Shown: positions 1 to 12,193, counted from the first letter of the stretch. The stretch is DNA of 64,000 bases from Mactromeris polynyma (GCA_032209605.1 JASFXZ010000053.1:744001-808000); one strand, 5' to 3'. The notes: generated by a model not told the origin, from the letters alone. Made by a program: numbers and translations.

Positions 1-184
1 ATATTTATTGCTTGTTTACCATCCTCTCATCTCTTCATATTACCTATACAGTTGTGAGACAGCTAAACATTGTAAACTTCACTATAGACTCAGTCTTATG
101 AAAAATTGCCAATTCGAATAATACAAAGTTGAATTTTCAACTTTCACATTTGCTAGTTTTATATTCAGCATTGCTTGAGGTCAT

Positions 185-213
185 CACTACTGGATGCACT
201 AGCCATTAAACAT
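185..213 (+). repeat. Left terminal inverted repeat of the CACTA element
   Basis: Starts CACTACTG and ends CATTAAACAT. It pairs with 15451-15479 at 24 of 29 positions. The preceding CAT at 182-184 is the left target duplication. Confidence 0.9.
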
Positions 214-770
214 AGATTAAAAACACATGAAATACCCATGAAATAATTGAAACCCATTAATTAACCCCGTTAATTCTTGTATCAATTTATTTAACGGGTT
301 TCACAATATTAATGGGTTACATCTTAAAATACCATTAAAACCCCATACATGACCATGAATGATGCCATGAAAATATGGTTTGAATTGCTTAAAAAATTAA
401 TGGCCTTGAAAAAGCAATGAATTTCTGTTTCATTTAAATTTAACAGGATTATTAATGGCTTTTAAATTTAAGTTAATGCCAATTAAATTTTAGACTTAGT
501 AAGATTTTGTTGCTGACAAAAAATAATGGCCATAACCAGTAATTTGATGCCCATTAAATCCTACATTCAGTAAAATGTGTTTCCAAAACAAAAAGTAATG
601 GCCATTACTTCTATGATATCCATTAAACAAAATCCTACTAAATCATTCATGGCCATCAACAGTCATTGGATGCCAATAAATGGTATTGTACATATATATA
701 TTCTGTAAAATGTATTTCCTAAACAAAAAATAATGGCCATTACTTCTAATATACTGGTATCTTTAAACAA
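214..770. repeat. Left subterminal repeat region of the CACTA element
   Basis: Dense in short motifs in both orientations: TTAATGG/CCATTAA, CATGAA/TTCATGG and ATGGCCAT. One segment is repeated directly (about 565-625 and 690-755, both containing AATGGCCATTACTTCT). In plant En/Spm the subterminal motifs bind the TNPA accessory protein; that role here is inference. The stretch 771-1569 holds no recognised gene and is probably 3' flank of the transposase gene. Confidence 0.7.
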
Positions 771-1569
771 CATCATAAATGACCCTCGTCAACAACTTGT
801 ATTTGATTAAATCCAACAATCTGTAAATAATCTCAACAAATTAGAAGCCGGCTAAAATAAAATACTGTTTTGACAAGATCTGATACTGTATAACCTAAAT
901 ACAAACAACAAAAGAAATTGAGGGTCACCTGTTCTATATTTCATTTAGTCAAAACTTTGCTCGTTAATTTGTATTTTTATTTTGTATAAAAGAGATGAAT
1001 AAATGTTAGGATTCTTTGCTTTACTTTATCCAGGAACTTCTCATACTTTTCAATGGAATTATAATGGAAAATTATGAGTTTTTTTTAGGTTTTTGTTAGG
1101 TACTTACGCAAATATTGACAGCGCATTTCATTAGAATAACACACATTTAATGTTGTATCTTCATCTCAGAAAATGAATTGATCAGAGGGTAATTTTCAAC
1201 AACTGGAGTTTTATGAATTTAATGTCACCTTGGGACAAAACTACAAAACAGGCTTTTTTGGGTGAAAATAGAATTTTTTAAATTCAACTATATATACTGC
1301 AAAATTGACTGATCCAACACTTGAACACTCATGTAATATTACAAATGCCATCATACAGATTTAAAGATCTGTTACAAACAAATTTATGCTCATTTGATGT
1401 CTTTTTTATTCAATAGAGCCGTTCAAACATTATGCATTACAAAATTAAGGATAGGTGGTTTTTGTTGAATGGATTATATACACACTAAAAGTAAAGTCTA
1501 TATTTGACAATGAAGATTTTATGCAGGATTTACAGTAACACTGAGGCAATGGTTGTTGAAAATCAAATT

Positions 1570-4500
1570 TTAATTGAAAGGTTTCTTTCCACTGTTAAGA
1601 AACCAAAGTTCATGCTTTTCAGTTTTGTCTTCAGCAGTCACTAGCGGCTTTGACAGTTTATTAACTTTCACAAAAGAACGTGTCCTTTTATTGCCACAGT
1701 TAATTTCTGAGTACCATAGCCCTGTGGCACAATCAAACTGCAAATTATCAAACCACTCCACATATGCAAAACAATGTCTATCAGCAACTGAATTAATTTC
1801 TGAAACATGTTCAATAAAGTAACAGATTCTTCCAAATTGAATAAACAACCCACAATCTAACTTCTGACGACCAGGTGCACCTCTTGCAAATTCACAACAC
1901 ACAAAAGATGAAATAGTTTTAGCAGTTTTGGTTTCATACAATTTTGATGTATATACTGTTTCCCTCTTTGTAACTGAGTGAGTTTCTGTATGATAAGAGT
2001 ACTTGAACACATCACAGGAGTCACATTCTGTAATTTCAAGCTGGTAATGTATGGATTTAAGGTCTCTGTTTCTTAGATTCACTGCTCGTCTCTTATCTGT
2101 TTTATCACATGATTCTACAGCAGGACTGTCAGCCTTGTTACTATCAACATCCATGGAACTTGTTCCGGTTGTTAAATTTGTTGTAACCTTTGGTATGCGA
2201 TTGGTGGACATCATAAAATTACACCAGTCATGTATAATAAATGTCTCAATAGCTGTGGCCTCTGGATATCTCATGTTCAAAGTTCGTTTGCAGATCCACG
2301 AGTTAAAACGTTCAAATACATACATCCATGTGCCATATACTGGGCCAAATCTTCGGATTCCATTAGGAATATGGTGAAGTATATGTGTGGTTATGTTTGC
2401 CAGAGATATTGGGAAGTCCCTTTCTAGCAGAGCTAGTGCAGTGTTGAGGTCTTTTTCAATCTGATTAATATCATCAGCCTCTACTTTTTCACTACAAAGA
2501 TTGGCAAGACTATCAAGAACTAGGAAAAATGTTTGTTGGCATCTTTGTGATAAAGTGTTTTTCAGACAAAATTTTAAGATTCCCTGGGTTGCAATTTGTT
2601 TCCAGTCATGAGATTTCAAACTTCCTGGTTTACTAATAAAACGTCCAGGTTTTAATCCAAAATCACTGGGAACACGTATACTTTCAGCTCGTTTGTCTGC
2701 ATCTTGTAGCTCAGATTTTGTCAACATAAATGGCAGTGTTGGTTCACTAGCACGTACTTTCATCACCTTTTGTTTTTTTGTTTTGTGTTGCAAGTCTGTT
2801 GAAACAGTGTCATGTATGTCCTGCAAATCATCAGACCTTTGCAAGGTGTGCAATCGGCTCATTTGTTTTTCAGCAGCAACAATTTTATTTGTGTCCACAT
2901 AATTACCCGTGACAACATTCATAATGTTTTGTACAACATCTTTGACTGTATGACAGCAGTCTGGAAGACACTCATTAACACGATCATGATCAGGCAGCTT
3001 ACTAATAGAATAATTTTTCTTACAACCAGTGGCTGTAGACACTAACTGAGCCTGTGTTTTATTTTTTGCGTTTTCATATGCTCTACGATAGCACGATTCT
3101 TCATCAGAAACTCGCTGTTTAGGTCTATCTGATGAATCTGCAGTCCTTGAATAGAACGAAGTTTCATCAAGACGCAGTGGATCCTCTCGTGACAAGTACG
3201 ATCTATTTGAAAGGTACACAACTTTGCTCAAATGTTTGTTATGTTCACCTCGAACATGACACCAGTGGCAACCTGCTAAACTTCCACTCCCATGTTGATG
3301 AAACAGTTTAGACAGTCCAGGATAATCTAATATATATAACAAAAGTTTCAGCTTTACATCTACTGGGGCATTGGTATATGTGTTATAAGCTTTACACTGA
3401 GTTAGATATAGCAATTCGTCCACTAGCACTTCCACATATGGACTTAAGTTTGAGGACTCTGACTTCTCTTTTCCTGGTATTATGCCAACAAGTTGTATAT
3501 TTCCAAATGAATTTCTGATATGCCTTGGAAAATTTAAGATCGTTAACATAATTGGTGTCATGGAGTACATTACACCAATGTTATGAAATGGATTAACACC
3601 ATCCAGCTCTAAAGCAAAAGAAATACCCATTTTATCCCCAGCAAAAAATCCATCTTCAGAATAAAGTTCTTTCCAAGAAGATGAATGATGAATATCCCAC
3701 ATTTCAGTACCTTCATAATCACTTCCAGGGTGTGACATAACTAGCTGTGCAAGATTAACCTCTCCATACAATCTAGCAAGTCTTGGACCGATAGGAATAT
3801 AACTGAATCTTCTTCTAGAGACTTGTCTTGACTGTTTAATGCTACTGCTTGAGCCTACATATCTATTTTCTCCACACACAGGACATTTAAGCAAGTCAGC
3901 ATATTGTGATGTTTCATTATTCCGAAAGATAACACATTCATTAACACAAACATCAAATACGAGCTTTGTAACTACATACGGATTGATTAGTTTTCTAGCC
4001 TCATAATATGATGAAGGCAATGTATTTGCTGTATCACTATGAATTACTTTTTGAACTTTTAGATTATGAGTAAATGCAGCTTTGCTCATAGATGGATGTG
4101 CAATAAACAGTGAAAAGTTCATAGCCAGCCACTGCATAACAGTTATTTGTGAATTAGGTAAAGTCTCAACTGCAGGTCCCTCTTCATATAAGTTTTTATC
4201 GTAATAAAATGACCATGGATTGTCAGAGCAAGATGCTGACTCCATTGAGCAGTCACTATCAGACAAGCTATCATCTTCCTCACTTTCCGATAAGCTTTTA
4301 CTTCCTTCAGTATTGTTTGAGCTTGAGAAATCACTGTCTGCTGCAGCATCATCAGTTACAAGTTCATCTTCAGAGCTGAAAAGATACAAATAGAACTGAT
4401 AAAAAAACACTTAGAATAATATAAGCAGTCACAGAGGGGCAAATGTCCCCTTACGGTCGACTATTTAATGAAAGTACTACAGTCCATAACCAGAATAACG

Positions 4501-5211
4501 AGGCTGAACACAGCCTTTTATCAGAAGAGGACATATGGTAACTGACGGCAAATTTGGCTCCCATCAAGGAAATGTACACGGGCATTAACTACATGTACAT
4601 ATTGCTTTGTATGTGTTTGTGAGAGTTAGGTGCAATATTTTTCAAGAAATCATAAAAATCCAAATTAGCTGGTTGTTGGCCATCTTAGATCAGATCCAGA
4701 AAAAAGTACATGGGCATTTACATACCACATATGTTTGTGAAGTTTGAGAGAGGTATAGGTGCAATAGGTTTGATTTTTTAGGGTGTTCGTTGGATCTTTG
4801 CATACAGGATGTCACCCGACTTGACTCGGGGTGGCATATGTGTGATGTCCATTGGCCTAATATTATTTAAAATAAACATGTTAAATCATAAATTTATGTC
4901 ATTTATGGGCCTAAGAAGCTAGTATTAGCTTAAATGGAAATTCCATATCAAGGTTTCAAAACTTAATTTTACTACTGCATTTTTTAAAATATGTACCTGT
5001 TTTCAATGACAAAGTCTTCGCTTGCAGGCTCTAGGCTAGCATCTTGGTGTTGCATGGATGATGCAGAGCACTCCTCAGAATCCAATTCGGAGCTGGGCTC
5101 GGTATAATCATATAAGCCATACATTTTTTCATGACGGTACCGTGTATGTCTATTTAATGGGTGACCCACATGTTTGCACAATTTGCAAATGCAATTTTTC
5201 ATGGAAGACAT
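1570..5211 (-). CDS. C2H2-finger TNP2/EnSpm transposase (two coding exons)
   Basis: Exon 1 is 5221-4997, with its ATG at 5211 after a good acceptor, and exon 2 is 4375-1570. The donor (CAG|GTACAT) and acceptor (TTTTCAG) join in phase, making one serine codon, for about 1006 aa. Residues 7-27 hold a C-x2-C-x9-H-x4-H zinc finger, followed by an acidic serine-rich stretch (about 45-125). The core resembles plant tnp2 transposases (Transposase_21): CPVCGENRY near 235, LDGVNPFHN near 325, and CHWCHVRGEHN near 440 in the position of the tnp2 CPYC segment. A DUF4218-like segment lies near 725-765 (HHIPNGIRRFGPVYGTW, FERFNSWICK). No stop or frameshift interrupts it, so it may be active. It would bind the element ends and catalyse excision and integration in the nucleus. 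The 5' UTR appears to have further exons upstream. Exon 1 also occurs in the duplicated flank (6970-7184). Confidence 0.88.
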
Positions 5212-6192
5212 GTTGCCGAAACTGAAAAGAAACATTGTCCATATAAATTCAGGTGAAAATAAAATGAAGAACAAACATAATTACAAATCTATGTTCAGGC
5301 ACTCAGGAAATTTTACTTCAATTAACTTACATCTGAATATCTTGAACAATTTTTAATTATATCGTAGAGTGCCCTGTTTTGGTGACGTACCTGTTTCAGT
5401 GACCTGTCTTTCAATGTGCGGCATTTTTTTTTGAAGAGCTCTATGACGTTAAATTTTATTGCAAACTTTACAGTTAACAAATAGCTGTCTATGCTATTAT
5501 CAAAAAGCAAAAAAAATGATGATAATACCTAAGAACCAGTTTGTTTTTGTAAGCCTATGATATTTTTGCTCATTTTCTTATTACTTTTTATACCTATCCT
5601 TTTTGTATAAATCAAAGCATAATGTCAAAGTAAACTAAATGTAAGGAATAAGAATTAATTTATTGTCAATTCATTAAATCAGTATGAAGGGTTTATATGT
5701 TAAGGTCACTGAAACTGGTCCATCCAGGATAATATCTGTTGAGTGTTGTTAGTTAATTTTTGCACGAAAACAGGATACCACAAAAATTATGTAAAGAAAT
5801 AACTAAGGCAAAACCGAACCCTCTGCAGTACAGCCTGGTTAAGGAGTCAAACAGAAAAAGTTCAAACATGCTAACAGTAACAGTGCCATGTCTACCATCG
5901 CCGCGAGGATATGATGATCGCGAAAACTCATGACGTTTCCAAAAGCAAAGAAAATTCACAACTTTACGGATAAAAAATTATCTACATGAACGGGGAATCA
6001 TTTTCATCTATGAATGGTTACGAAAGAACAACCGAGAATGTATTACCTGTTCCTTTATATGTGTTGACAGCAAACTCGCACAAGATCAAAAGCGTTTGCT
6101 TGCTTCCACGGTTTACAAGTTTAAATTTCCCGGACCTGTACGGATTTTGCGGGTTTTTGTCTACGCGCGGGAAAGATACTCGGAATACCTCT
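4420..6192. repeat. Gap-flanking duplicate, copy 1 (1773 bp)
   Basis: Every base I compared in 4420-6192 recurs at 6393-8165 (offset 1973), and all small reading frames in it are repeated identically. It covers transposase intron 1, exon 1 and the upstream region. Exact identity right up to both edges of a fixed-length gap is the signature of an unmerged contig overlap. Confidence 0.9.
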
Positions 6193-6392
6193 NNNNNNNN
6201 NNNNNNNNNNNNNNNNNNNNNNNNNNNNNNNNNNNNNNNNNNNNNNNNNNNNNNNNNNNNNNNNNNNNNNNNNNNNNNNNNNNNNNNNNNNNNNNNNNNN
6301 NNNNNNNNNNNNNNNNNNNNNNNNNNNNNNNNNNNNNNNNNNNNNNNNNNNNNNNNNNNNNNNNNNNNNNNNNNNNNNNNNNNNNNNNNNNN
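6193..6392. other. Assembly gap of 200 N
   Basis: Two hundred consecutive N. The length is a round placeholder, so the true distance is unknown and may be negative (overlapping contigs). Confidence 0.99.
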
Positions 6393-8165
6393 TATAAGCA
6401 GTCACAGAGGGGCAAATGTCCCCTTACGGTCGACTATTTAATGAAAGTACTACAGTCCATAACCAGAATAACGAGGCTGAACACAGCCTTTTATCAGAAG
6501 AGGACATATGGTAACTGACGGCAAATTTGGCTCCCATCAAGGAAATGTACACGGGCATTAACTACATGTACATATTGCTTTGTATGTGTTTGTGAGAGTT
6601 AGGTGCAATATTTTTCAAGAAATCATAAAAATCCAAATTAGCTGGTTGTTGGCCATCTTAGATCAGATCCAGAAAAAAGTACATGGGCATTTACATACCA
6701 CATATGTTTGTGAAGTTTGAGAGAGGTATAGGTGCAATAGGTTTGATTTTTTAGGGTGTTCGTTGGATCTTTGCATACAGGATGTCACCCGACTTGACTC
6801 GGGGTGGCATATGTGTGATGTCCATTGGCCTAATATTATTTAAAATAAACATGTTAAATCATAAATTTATGTCATTTATGGGCCTAAGAAGCTAGTATTA
6901 GCTTAAATGGAAATTCCATATCAAGGTTTCAAAACTTAATTTTACTACTGCATTTTTTAAAATATGTACCTGTTTTCAATGACAAAGTCTTCGCTTGCAG
7001 GCTCTAGGCTAGCATCTTGGTGTTGCATGGATGATGCAGAGCACTCCTCAGAATCCAATTCGGAGCTGGGCTCGGTATAATCATATAAGCCATACATTTT
7101 TTCATGACGGTACCGTGTATGTCTATTTAATGGGTGACCCACATGTTTGCACAATTTGCAAATGCAATTTTTCATGGAAGACATGTTGCCGAAACTGAAA
7201 AGAAACATTGTCCATATAAATTCAGGTGAAAATAAAATGAAGAACAAACATAATTACAAATCTATGTTCAGGCACTCAGGAAATTTTACTTCAATTAACT
7301 TACATCTGAATATCTTGAACAATTTTTAATTATATCGTAGAGTGCCCTGTTTTGGTGACGTACCTGTTTCAGTGACCTGTCTTTCAATGTGCGGCATTTT
7401 TTTTTGAAGAGCTCTATGACGTTAAATTTTATTGCAAACTTTACAGTTAACAAATAGCTGTCTATGCTATTATCAAAAAGCAAAAAAAATGATGATAATA
7501 CCTAAGAACCAGTTTGTTTTTGTAAGCCTATGATATTTTTGCTCATTTTCTTATTACTTTTTATACCTATCCTTTTTGTATAAATCAAAGCATAATGTCA
7601 AAGTAAACTAAATGTAAGGAATAAGAATTAATTTATTGTCAATTCATTAAATCAGTATGAAGGGTTTATATGTTAAGGTCACTGAAACTGGTCCATCCAG
7701 GATAATATCTGTTGAGTGTTGTTAGTTAATTTTTGCACGAAAACAGGATACCACAAAAATTATGTAAAGAAATAACTAAGGCAAAACCGAACCCTCTGCA
7801 GTACAGCCTGGTTAAGGAGTCAAACAGAAAAAGTTCAAACATGCTAACAGTAACAGTGCCATGTCTACCATCGCCGCGAGGATATGATGATCGCGAAAAC
7901 TCATGACGTTTCCAAAAGCAAAGAAAATTCACAACTTTACGGATAAAAAATTATCTACATGAACGGGGAATCATTTTCATCTATGAATGGTTACGAAAGA
8001 ACAACCGAGAATGTATTACCTGTTCCTTTATATGTGTTGACAGCAAACTCGCACAAGATCAAAAGCGTTTGCTTGCTTCCACGGTTTACAAGTTTAAATT
8101 TCCCGGACCTGTACGGATTTTGCGGGTTTTTGTCTACGCGCGGGAAAGATACTCGGAATACCTCT
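6393..8165. repeat. Gap-flanking duplicate, copy 2 (1773 bp)
   Basis: Exact copy of 4420-6192. It ends at 8165, just where copy 1 runs into the gap, and 8166 onward is the unique continuation. It leads directly into the start of the divergent accessory gene (ATG at 8209). Confidence 0.9.
6970..7184 (-). CDS. Second copy of transposase exon 1 (in the duplicated gap flank)
   Basis: Identical to 4997-5211 at an offset of 1973 bp. It encodes the same finger-bearing N-terminus and the same donor site, with no second exon 2. Because the whole 1773-bp flank is repeated exactly on the two sides of a 200-N gap, this is most likely the same exon assembled twice rather than a separate gene. Confidence 0.75.
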
Positions 8166-8208
8166 ACAGCCCGCCAGAAATTCATCTTTTGTAAAATCTT
8201 GGAGGAAA

Positions 8209-8263
8209 ATGGACAATATTCCACTCTTTGAATTAACAGACGAAGGTCGCACGGCAATAACCG
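8209..8263 (+). CDS. Candidate first coding exon of the CACTA accessory gene
   Basis: ATG at 8209 opens MDNIPLFELTDEGRTAIT and reaches a strong donor, CCG|GTAAGT, at 8263/8264, leaving phase 1. It lies divergent to the transposase gene, in the central promoter region of the element. The next clear exon (9725) is open in phase 0, so at least one small exon between them is probably unrecognised. The link is inferred from position and the donor only. Confidence 0.45.
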
Positions 8264-8929
8264 GTAAGTTTGATGTCTTTGGAATTAGTTAATTGCAGAT
8301 TTCTCCTAGTAAGCTAATTTTGAGTAGTTATCGTGAACTTTTTGATGCGATATCAGAAGCTGAAATTTGCCCCCGTTCTTGATTCGCGACATGTTGTACT
8401 CACTGGCACCAATAAATCTGTGTTTTTGAGTTTGTGATTGCATTGTTTTGTTTTAAATCTTTTTTATTTAATTTAAACCACAGTTTGGTGGTCTGGTGCC
8501 AGTGTAGGACTAGTGCCAGTGCTCAGGACGTGGTACAGTTTGTGTAGACTGGAAACATACATGTTCGAAATCATTGTCAATCAAGTTTATTTAATACATC
8601 TTATTTAGGATCCTTGACTTAAATGAATGAAAAAAACTTCATTTATGCAATTTATTTCGGATTTAATCAGCTCCCATTGTTGGCAGTTTTCTTTCCTTTT
8701 TCGATCTTCAGTCGTCTGCTAAAACCATAGGCAATAAAAATAGTGCATGCCACTGGAAGAATAACATATACCAAACTAATATTGTGCAGAAATATCGACA
8801 AAGTCAATGTGGTTTTAACGATCAAAAGGGCATGTGTCCGCGTACTGGTAGTATCCACATACAGTTTCGGTCATCTATGCACAGGACCTTGCAATCCAAA
8901 AATGTTAACCCCGTCCACCTGATATGATG

Positions 8930-9515
8930 AGAGAAGGAATGCAATGCACTCAGTACCCCACCCACTTATCTCATACAAGAATTTTTTTCCGAACAACATG
9001 ACGTTTTTTTCCGGTCTAGACAGTTACGATAAATACATTATCAAATATGTCCTTACCTTCTAATTTTCATTATTTTTAACGTTCCTATTGACTATTAAAT
9101 GCAAGTTATCCCATGTCACCGTCGCCATGTTGTGTTTCGCTTCAGAACAATAACAATTAGGGTAAATGCCACACCAGCTATAGGAACGTTAAACATAATT
9201 AATGAGAACTATAAGTGTAACGGTTGCTGAATGTATAAAGGGAGGTAATTGGATAATATGCAAATTTAAGAAACTCAAACTGTAGTCATTTAAGAAGAAT
9301 GGCATATATTAGAGCAACAAATCACCCTCTGTGGTGAGCTAGCTTTTCACCGATGGTATTTGTTGTGTCTGCCGCTCGGAACGTTACAGAAGGTTGTTAA
9401 GATATTTATCGTTTCTTACAGTCTATACCCGAAAATACCATTGTGATGTTGCTGGGGCGAAAATTATTGTATGAGATTAGTGGGTAGGGTACTGAGTGCA
9501 TTGCATTCCTTCTTT
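8930..9515. mobile_element. Foldback/MITE-like element nested in the CACTA element
   Basis: About 54 bp at 8932-8985 (starting AGAAGGAATGCAATGCACTC) recur inverted at about 9455-9512 with only a few mismatches. Further inside, matching inverted pieces (TTAACGTTCCTAT near 9077 and its complement near 9180; ACGATAAATA near 9026 and near 9400) show that much of the element folds back on itself. There is no coding capacity. No clear target duplication was found. It lies between accessory-gene exons. Confidence 0.7.
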
Positions 9516-9724
9516 TATTATATTGATATCTGAATCGGATGGGCAGAGTTAATTATTTATTTTGGATGACAAGGTTTAATGCTGGCGGAAAGGCAGTGTA
9601 TTTGGTGGTTTATTTGTATGTTATTATGTTGTATATGTTCTTTTTATATATGATAAATGTGTTGTGGTTGATTCAGAACTTTATCTCTATATATGCTAAC
9701 TGCTACTGATGTTATTTTACGCAG

Positions 9725-11431
9725 GAGTCAGGAACTAGTTCACAGTTTCAGTTACGACTGATGAACAACCTACCGCCTCTTGTTCAACAAGGTATAACTT
9801 TTTATATAATTTTTTTTATTTCAGACAATGGTGTTACTGCTGAGATGCTCCTCGAGTTTACAGAAGGAGACATCAATGATCTCTTCAAAATGTTCAAAGA
9901 CCGTTTCATTATCCGAAAATTTCTGAAAGGTGTTCAGCTGAATTCTTCTTTACAATCTGCGAGTGAGGTGCACTCAGAGACCATGTCAACCATTTCAACA
10001 ATCTCTGAATCCGGTGCTGACAGTGAAATAGAAATTCTTTCCCCTAAGATGCCTGAGACAAATACACCTAGCAAGCTAAGTGTTCCTTATTCTGTGAATG
10101 ATATGCTGGAAAGAAAACAGGTACGTGGGAAATCATCACCAGCACAAAATTATTTCCGCAGTCTACTGAGAGATGCAGCAGTAAGCTCAAAAATTTGGAA
10201 ACATGCACCACTACTGTCTGAAATATCTGAAAACAAACGTAATGCCTTTTTTAAGGCCTTTGAAGTAGTTCCACAGCTTATAGAGAGAAAAAGACTGATT
10301 TGGCAAAGATTGGGCGAAAGCCTACAAAATCGTAGGAAATACATGAATGACAAATCAAATGGCAAAAGATTGAAAAGCAATACTAGTAGTGCACAAGAAG
10401 TAAATGAAAATAGCAGTAATCTTAAAGTTGGTGACCAGGTTGTCATGCTTTCAAAAGATAAAACGCCAGTGGGTGATGGTATCGTGATTAAACTGGGATT
10501 GATGTTTTCCGAAGTTGTTGTAAGAAAAGTGTATGAAATTTGTAAAGCCACTAATATTGAACTTCCTACTCCAGTAGGAAATCAAACCTTTTTAACTGAA
10601 AAGGTTGTTAAAATGGTTACAGGATGGAGAAATTCCAGAATAGTAGTGAAGTCATCAGAAAAGAAAGCTAAAAATGTGAAATCCTCTGCGCCAAACACAT
10701 CTTCTGAAAAAGCGGGAAGTACAGCTACAGTCGTTAAATCAAAAAAATCTGGCTCGAAGGCAACAGTCGTTAAATCCTCTTTGCCAAAGGCATCAGAAAA
10801 ATCCACTGGACATGTGAAACTGTTAGAAGAACAAAGAGAAACTGCTAATATATTGAAATCAAATACTACAAAGAGGACCTTCAACCTTGACACACCTAAA
10901 AGCAGCTCATCAGCTAAGTATAAGAAGTATGAAACTTGTTCAGGAACAGACTCGGAGTCAGATTCCGACAGTAGGGACTCAAACCACTCTGTAAGCAGCT
11001 CATCAGCTAAGTATAAGAAGGTTGAAACTTGTGCAGGAACAGACTTAGATTCAGATAGTGACTCAAACCATTCTGAGAGCCTTTTGAGTGATAATACCTG
11101 TAATGTAGGTATCTATGAGTGGTCAAAGGGTGATGTTTATATGGGTTGTTTCCAAGGAAACTTTATTATTAACTGTCAGAAGCCACTTGCAAAAATTACT
11201 GTTAACCCAGAACCTACAATGAAAATTAACATAAGATCCCCAGATGAAAGAATAGACACAGGAATACTAAAATTGAACTTGGCTGACAAGCAGTTGAACC
11301 CAGATGAAAGTTTCTGCATTATGAAAAAAAAATTCCCGTTGGACAAAAAGAACCAAATTTCAATTAATGATGTAGAAAATTTCACTGTAGAATTGCAGAG
11401 AAAGTTCAGGAAATATGCTTTCAATCATTAG
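9725..11431 (+). CDS. CACTA accessory protein: SAM-like N-terminus and plant-transposase-associated-like middle
   Basis: The exon opens after a GCAG acceptor at 9724 and is open to the stop at 11431; the longest Met-initiated frame (9761) gives 556 aa. An internal 33-bp stretch (9792-9824) has GT and CAG ends and could be a very short intron; reading through it adds a hydrophobic insert. The segment after it (LLEFTEGDINDLFKMFKDR) resembles the second half of a SAM domain. About residues 225-295 (VGDQVVMLSKDKTPVGDG, then VVVRKVYE and LPTPVG) recall the conserved block of plant En/Spm accessory proteins (Transposase_24 type). Next come a Lys/Ser-rich region and a directly repeated Ser/Asp-rich block (SSSAKYKK twice, about 10905-11080). 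It is likely a nuclear DNA-binding partner of the transposase; the function is inferred. Confidence 0.65.
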   Translation, partial: ESGTSSQFQLRLMNNLPPLVQQGITFYIIFFISDNGVTAEMLLEFTEGDINDLFKMFKDRFIIRKFLKGVQLNSSLQSASEVHSETMSTISTISESGADSEIEILSPKMPETNTPSKLSVPYSVNDMLERKQVRGKSSPAQNYFRSLLRDAAVSSKIWKHAPLLSEISENKRNAFFKAFEVVPQLIERKRLIWQRLGESLQNRRKYMNDKSNGKRLKSNTSSAQEVNENSSNLKVGDQVVMLSKDKTPVGDGIVIKLGLMFSEVVVRKVYEICKATNIELPTPVGNQTFLTEKVVKMVTGWRNSRIVVKSSEKKAKNVKSSAPNTSSEKAGSTATVVKSKKSGSKATVVKSSLPKASEKSTGHVKLLEEQRETANILKSNTTKRTFNLDTPKSSSSAKYKKYETCSGTDSESDSDSRDSNHSVSSSSAKYKKVETCAGTDLDSDSDSNHSESLLSDNTCNVGIYEWSKGDVYMGCFQGNFIINCQKPLAKITVNPEPTMKINIRSPDERIDTGILKLNLADKQLNPDESFCIMKKKFPLDKKNQISINDVENFTVELQRKFRKYAFNH

Positions 11432-12193
11432 GACTATTTTCATCTGTAAATATTTAGCTTGACTATTCGAAGCTTTTTCATTGGCATTTTACCTTCAAAA
11501 TTGTAATCTTGGCTTTATTTCAAGAACCAATATGCATATATTGGGTAGAAATTTTACATGGACCTTTTCTCCTTTGTAATCATTTGTTTTATTCTTTAAC
11601 CAGTCTCCTGAACTTTGTTAAGTTTAAATGAATATATGCAATTGACTCTAGATACCAGTAAGCAGTTAAGTAAGACATGATAATAATCTGTGCATGCTTA
11701 ACCATACTTTCACTGCTATTTTAACAGTATATTTCTAAAATGTTATCAGTTCATTTTGAGTGTGTTTTGTCAAACTATAGGTGTTCTTGTATATAATTGT
11801 TAACTGTTGTTAAACCCATGTTTGGTTAATTATTAGCCTTTTTAATACTGTTAAATTGTTATCAAGTTTCAGTACCTGTACATTTGATGTTAGTATGGCA
11901 AACATAGAATCTTATTCATGTACATTCAAATTTATGTTGGGTTCAATTCATGTTTAACCAACAAATTATTGCGCGCGATAATAATTTCGTGGTGTTCGCA
12001 AATTGTTTGATCTGCACTTGAATACATGAACATTTATAGCTGCAAAATAACTGGCAAAAGGTATAACGTGAAAATTTGGATTTGCGAAAATAAGTTTTAG
12101 TGCCCATGAATTACTTAACTTAAAGAGCAGCATGTGTGGTTATCTCTTGTCATATACATTGATCAGTGTCATGTGTTTCATAATGTCAACTTG
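11432..12193. other. CACTA interior without recognised gene
   Basis: Likely 3' UTR and flank of the accessory gene. AT-rich, with no open frame or repeat that I can support. Confidence 0.5.

Noticed and set aside
5986..6441. Open frame crossing the N gap
   Set aside because: About half of it is undefined sequence; the flanks are the duplicated upstream region of the transposase gene.
7991..8257. 88-codon minus-strand frame upstream of the transposase as a gene
   Set aside because: It has a possible donor near 8020 but overlaps the start of the divergent accessory exon and shows no family. At most it is a 5' non-coding or short exon of the transposase gene.
10150..10893. Minus-strand frames of 133 and 103 codons
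   Set aside because: Both are antisense shadows of the accessory protein gene on the plus strand.
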